Origin: CAZYFH01 sp965249175
Lineage (GTDB): Bacteria > Acidobacteriota > Vicinamibacteria > Vicinamibacterales > UBA8438
Reading direction: 5' to 3'
Assembly: GCA_965249175.1 (NCBI GenBank)
Contig: OZ252227.1
Coordinates: 5,828,001-5,892,000, forward strand
Length of the DNA stretch: 64,000 nucleotides
Shown: piece by piece, positions 61,283 to 64,000 of the stretch
Numbering within the stretch: the first letter of the stretch is position 1
How the letters are laid out: each line of letters begins with the position of its first letter
Notes under the pieces: generated by a model
Databases searched by the model: none
Told to the model about the DNA's origin: nothing
The model's input: only the letters and a program-made list of their open reading frames with translations
Made by a program: the position numbers and the translations under genes

Positions 61283-61379
61283 GTCGCGATTATACCGACC
61301 ATACTCAGACCCCGCCTCCTTCAGCATGTTCCCCCTGCCGCTTGACTTGCGCACACGTTGTTCGTACTCATCAGCGGCG

Positions 61380-62531
61380 ATGGTTCTGGCGTTCCTGGCA
61401 ATGCTCGTCCTCGCGCTTCTCGCGGGATCCGGCGCGGCCTTTCGTTTCCTCCCGCTCCTCCCCGCCATCGTCGCCGTCGTCATCGGCGTCCCGCTCGTGA
61501 CCTGGCTTGCGGTGCTGCTATACGGCCTCTGGAGGAGGGGACAACCGTTGCGTCCGTTCGACGCAGCCGAGCATGAACGGGATGCCGCGCGCGTGGGTGG
61601 CGAAGGGCGCCACGTCACGACCGCCGACGGGCGGATCGTGGAGTACCTCGTGTACGGCAGCACACGGCCCGACGCACGAGTGATCGTCCAGATGCACGGC
61701 AGTGGGACGACCGGGGGGTGGCCGTGCCAGATGAACGCGTCCCTGTGCGAGGAACTGAACTTGAAGGGCATCGCGCCTTCAGTGCCATGCCACGGATACA
61801 GCGACCTTCACATCGGGCGTAGGATCGCGGACTTCCCGATGGACCTCGAAGCGATCCTCCACGCGGAGGGGGTCGGCGCGTTCATGGTGGAGGGCGCCTC
61901 CTTCGGCACTGCGCACGCGATGGCGATCGCGTGGCACTTCGGGCCCGATCGCTGCGTCGCGATGGGGCTCAATGTGCCCTACCTCTCGGATCAGATCTGC
62001 AAGGAATTCAACCTGGAATCCAAAGCGGACCCTCTGCCAAGGCCCGACGCGCGCACGTGGTACCAGGCGTGGAACTTCCTCGTCGCGGACCTGATGTACG
62101 ACGCGCCCTTCCTGTCCCCACCGGCGCGCTTCATGACGTTCCTGTCCGAAGGGACACACACGAAGAAGGAGCGGCCCTGGGTCTTCGAGGCGATAGGCGA
62201 GGACCAAAAGACGCGTCTCGTGGCGCGCGGCTCCCAGGGCCAGGGCTGGGAGCAATTCTCCTTCGACGTCACCGTGCTCTGGGGCTTCGATCCACGCGAG
62301 ATTCAGACCAAGAACGTCGCCGTCTGGTACGCGAAGGATGACACGGCCGTCCCGCCGTCACACGGCGAGTGGCTCGCCGGCTACTTCGGCTCCAAGGAAG
62401 GCGTGCGCACCAGCGTGCGCGCCGAGGACGTAGGGCTTGGCCACTTTACCTACTTCCCCTCTCTCGGGCCGGTGTATCAGACCGCGGAAGAGACGATGCC
62501 CAAGACGCTGCTCGATCTGTGCGCCCAGTAG
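61380..62531 (+). CDS. Alpha/beta hydrolase with an N-terminal membrane segment
   Basis: A 383-residue protein. Two hydrophobic stretches near the N-terminus (LAFLAMLVLALLAGSG; LPAIVAVVIGVPLVTWLAVL) anchor it in the membrane. The alpha/beta-hydrolase domain follows, with the oxyanion region VIVQMHGSGTTGGW, the nucleophile Ser in MVEGASFGTAHAMA and the likely His in DVGLGHFTYFP. The substrate is unknown (esterase or lipase-like). I prefer the ATG at 61380; an ATG at 61326 would add 18 residues. Confidence 0.75.
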   Translation: MVLAFLAMLVLALLAGSGAAFRFLPLLPAIVAVVIGVPLVTWLAVLLYGLWRRGQPLRPFDAAEHERDAARVGGEGRHVTTADGRIVEYLVYGSTRPDARVIVQMHGSGTTGGWPCQMNASLCEELNLKGIAPSVPCHGYSDLHIGRRIADFPMDLEAILHAEGVGAFMVEGASFGTAHAMAIAWHFGPDRCVAMGLNVPYLSDQICKEFNLESKADPLPRPDARTWYQAWNFLVADLMYDAPFLSPPARFMTFLSEGTHTKKERPWVFEAIGEDQKTRLVARGSQGQGWEQFSFDVTVLWGFDPREIQTKNVAVWYAKDDTAVPPSHGEWLAGYFGSKEGVRTSVRAEDVGLGHFTYFPSLGPVYQTAEETMPKTLLDLCAQ

Positions 62532-62578
62532 CGAGATCTGCAGACCGATTGATCGTGCGCGCCGCGATTCGCCCGTCG

Positions 62579-64000
62579 TCAGGGCGCGCTTCCGTCGCGC
62601 GCCGCCGCGAGCTCGCGCACGCCGCGGTCGAAGAGCTCGCGGACGCGTTCGCTGGTCCGGAATTCCTCGAGGATCGCCGCGCGACGGCTCGTGCGCAAGT
62701 CCTGGATCACATAGGCGAGGGCGGTCGCCATGATCGTGCCCTCCTCCGTGCGTGTCTCCTCGAACCGTGTCCGGAATCCTCGCAGGGTGGGTCCGAACGA
62801 CGCCTCGTGCCAACGCTCAAACGACGCGGGGAGCCTGATGAAGTCGTTGAGGACGGCGGCGTACGCCTCGCTGGGCGGCCGGTGCCAGAACGACACGTCC
62901 GGGCCGAACTCGGCGACGTATCGAGGGAGATAGACGGCGGCGCGCGCCGGCACCCGCCTGACGAGCGCGGGATTGAACCGCTTCACTTCATCCCGTGACA
63001 GGCCGGTCCGCTCCGCGACCTCCGAGATGGGAAGCGCCCGCTCGGCGCGCATCGCGAAGATCTCGGTCTGCGGCAGCTCCGCGGTGAGCCGCGTGACGTT
63101 GTACGTGTTGCCGAAGACCATCTCGGCATAGAGCGCCGACCGACGGCCGTAGGTGCGAAAGAGCGCGCGATACCGCCGTATCGAGATGCCACGCAGCTCG
63201 CGGGCGAACTCCGACCCCAGCAGGTACTGCTCGCGTGGACCGATTCCACCCAGCCGCTTGCCGTTGATCACCACCCGCCCGACGTTGACCCCACCCGCGT
63301 GATGCTCCGACAACGCCGGCAGGAAGCTGCCGTACATGGTGGCGAGGATCGACAGATACGCCGCGCAATACGGGGCCTGCGTCGTCTGGTTGTAGCCCTC
63401 GATCACATACGGCGCGAGCCGCTTCAGGTAGTTCCAATTGCGCGGCAGCCATTGACAGAAGCCCAGCGCCCGGGCGCCCGAGCGCGCGCGGCCGTTGAGC
63501 CCCGATTCGACGATCGCCTGCGACAACCCGATCTCCGCGGGCACGCCAAAACGCTCGTAGATGCGACCCCACTGGCTCAGAAAGCTCCCGTAGCGCTCCG
63601 CGTGGGGCGATAGGAACCGTCCGCGCGTCGGGTTGTGCACGACCGGACCGACGACCGGCTCTAGCAGTTGCTCCAGCTCGTCCCGCCGATCCCGCAGACG
63701 CCGCGAAAGGCTCCGGTCGTCGAGCGTCCCGACCAGTGCAGGGTCTTCCCAGACGCCGTCGCGCGCCCAGTTGCCCCGGGTGGGAAACGTCGCCAGAAGG
63801 CGCCCGTCTTCCGCACTCCCGAAGACGATGCTGCCGTCCGGAATCGTGAAGATGTGCTGCCAGAACGGGAACGAAGGCCGAGCGACCCGGACCGCAGCCA
63901 GGTCGGCCTCCAGGCGCAGCCGGGTATTGTCGCGGAGCGACTGTTCGGCCGGCGAAACCACCGGCTCCGGCGGACGCGTCTGCGCGTGCGCCGGCACCCG
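62579..64000 (-). CDS. Lytic murein transglycosylase (SLT family), 5' end outside window
   Basis: The visible 474 codons encode a periplasmic lytic transglycosylase of the MltD/SLT type, which cuts the glycan strands of peptidoglycan. The catalytic Glu lies in AIVESGLNGRARSGARALGF, followed by CQWLPRNWNYL and YLSILATMYGSF. A LysM-like part is suggested by ISEVAERTGLSRDEVKRFNP. The frame stays open to base 64000; a GTG at 63997 precedes HAQTRPPEP, which looks like the end of a signal peptide, so the true start is beyond the window. Confidence 0.82.
   Translation of the reverse strand, partial: RVPAHAQTRPPEPVVSPAEQSLRDNTRLRLEADLAAVRVARPSFPFWQHIFTIPDGSIVFGSAEDGRLLATFPTRGNWARDGVWEDPALVGTLDDRSLSRRLRDRRDELEQLLEPVVGPVVHNPTRGRFLSPHAERYGSFLSQWGRIYERFGVPAEIGLSQAIVESGLNGRARSGARALGFCQWLPRNWNYLKRLAPYVIEGYNQTTQAPYCAAYLSILATMYGSFLPALSEHHAGGVNVGRVVINGKRLGGIGPREQYLLGSEFARELRGISIRRYRALFRTYGRRSALYAEMVFGNTYNVTRLTAELPQTEIFAMRAERALPISEVAERTGLSRDEVKRFNPALVRRVPARAAVYLPRYVAEFGPDVSFWHRPPSEAYAAVLNDFIRLPASFERWHEASFGPTLRGFRTRFEETRTEEGTIMATALAYVIQDLRTSRRAAILEEFRTSERVRELFDRGVRELAAARDGSAP

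Noticed and set aside
1..64000. CRISPR arrays, rRNA and tRNA genes
   Set aside because: No regularly spaced repeats, no cas genes and no rRNA or tRNA-like sequence were recognised by eye. A tRNAscan or Infernal run could still find something.

Overview
The window is high-GC DNA (roughly two-thirds G+C by eye) with dense, often overlapping genes. The gene content points to Acidobacteriota, probably a Vicinamibacteria-like soil lineage. The reasons are several secreted PQQ-type beta-propeller proteins, an adjacent DUF1800/DUF1501 pair, secreted proteins of the PDLQGVW type, membrane-anchored MutS-like and SecA-like ATPases, and many PAS histidine kinases. This placement is inference from content; no rRNA or other marker gene was seen. 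No tRNA, rRNA or CRISPR array was recognised.

Layout. 1-6 kb: the edge of a nucleotide-sugar dehydrogenase gene, a membrane MutS-like ATPase, a DUF2911 lipoprotein, small secreted proteins and a beta-propeller protein. 6-11 kb: a tyrosine-degradation operon (aminotransferase, HPPD, homogentisate dioxygenase, haem-oxygenase-fold enzyme) divergent from an Lrp/AsnC regulator. 11-27 kb: a small protein plus a Cache-domain gene split by an in-frame stop, a propeller protein, an octahaem cytochrome lipoprotein, a NatA/NatB-like ABC exporter, a sterol-desaturase-family enzyme, a serine hydrolase, a quinoprotein dehydrogenase, a histidine kinase without a clear start, and a divergent SecA paralogue with a C-terminal membrane segment.

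28-44 kb is a signalling and rearrangement island. It holds two kinase/regulator pairs, a SpoIIE-type phosphatase with a STAS protein, a CBS-pair protein, small proteins, an IS3 element and gene remnants (MaoC hydratase, a scrambled hybrid histidine kinase, metB, AMP nucleosidase). A 16-bp palindrome (CTAGGGA-N2-TCCCTAG) occurs seven times here and once at 11.2 kb. In each case it abuts a -35-like element followed by a -10-like element at 17 or 18 nt, mostly upstream of small genes. The 7-2-7 geometry fits the NarL/LuxR-type regulator encoded at 41.6-42.3 kb, so this looks like an undescribed regulon, analogous in logic to DosR dormancy regulons.

44-64 kb: a fused PqqD-like/radical SAM-SPASM/ArsM-like methyltransferase, divergent from a cyclopropane-fatty-acid-synthase-like gene; a serine hydrolase gene split by an IS256 element; two nucleotidyltransferase two-gene modules (possible toxin-antitoxin); a haem-binding propeller protein with a HupE/UreJ membrane protein; the DUF1800/DUF1501 pair; a large PilZ-PAS-PAS-coiled-coil-PilZ protein; an alpha/beta hydrolase; and a lytic transglycosylase running off the right edge.
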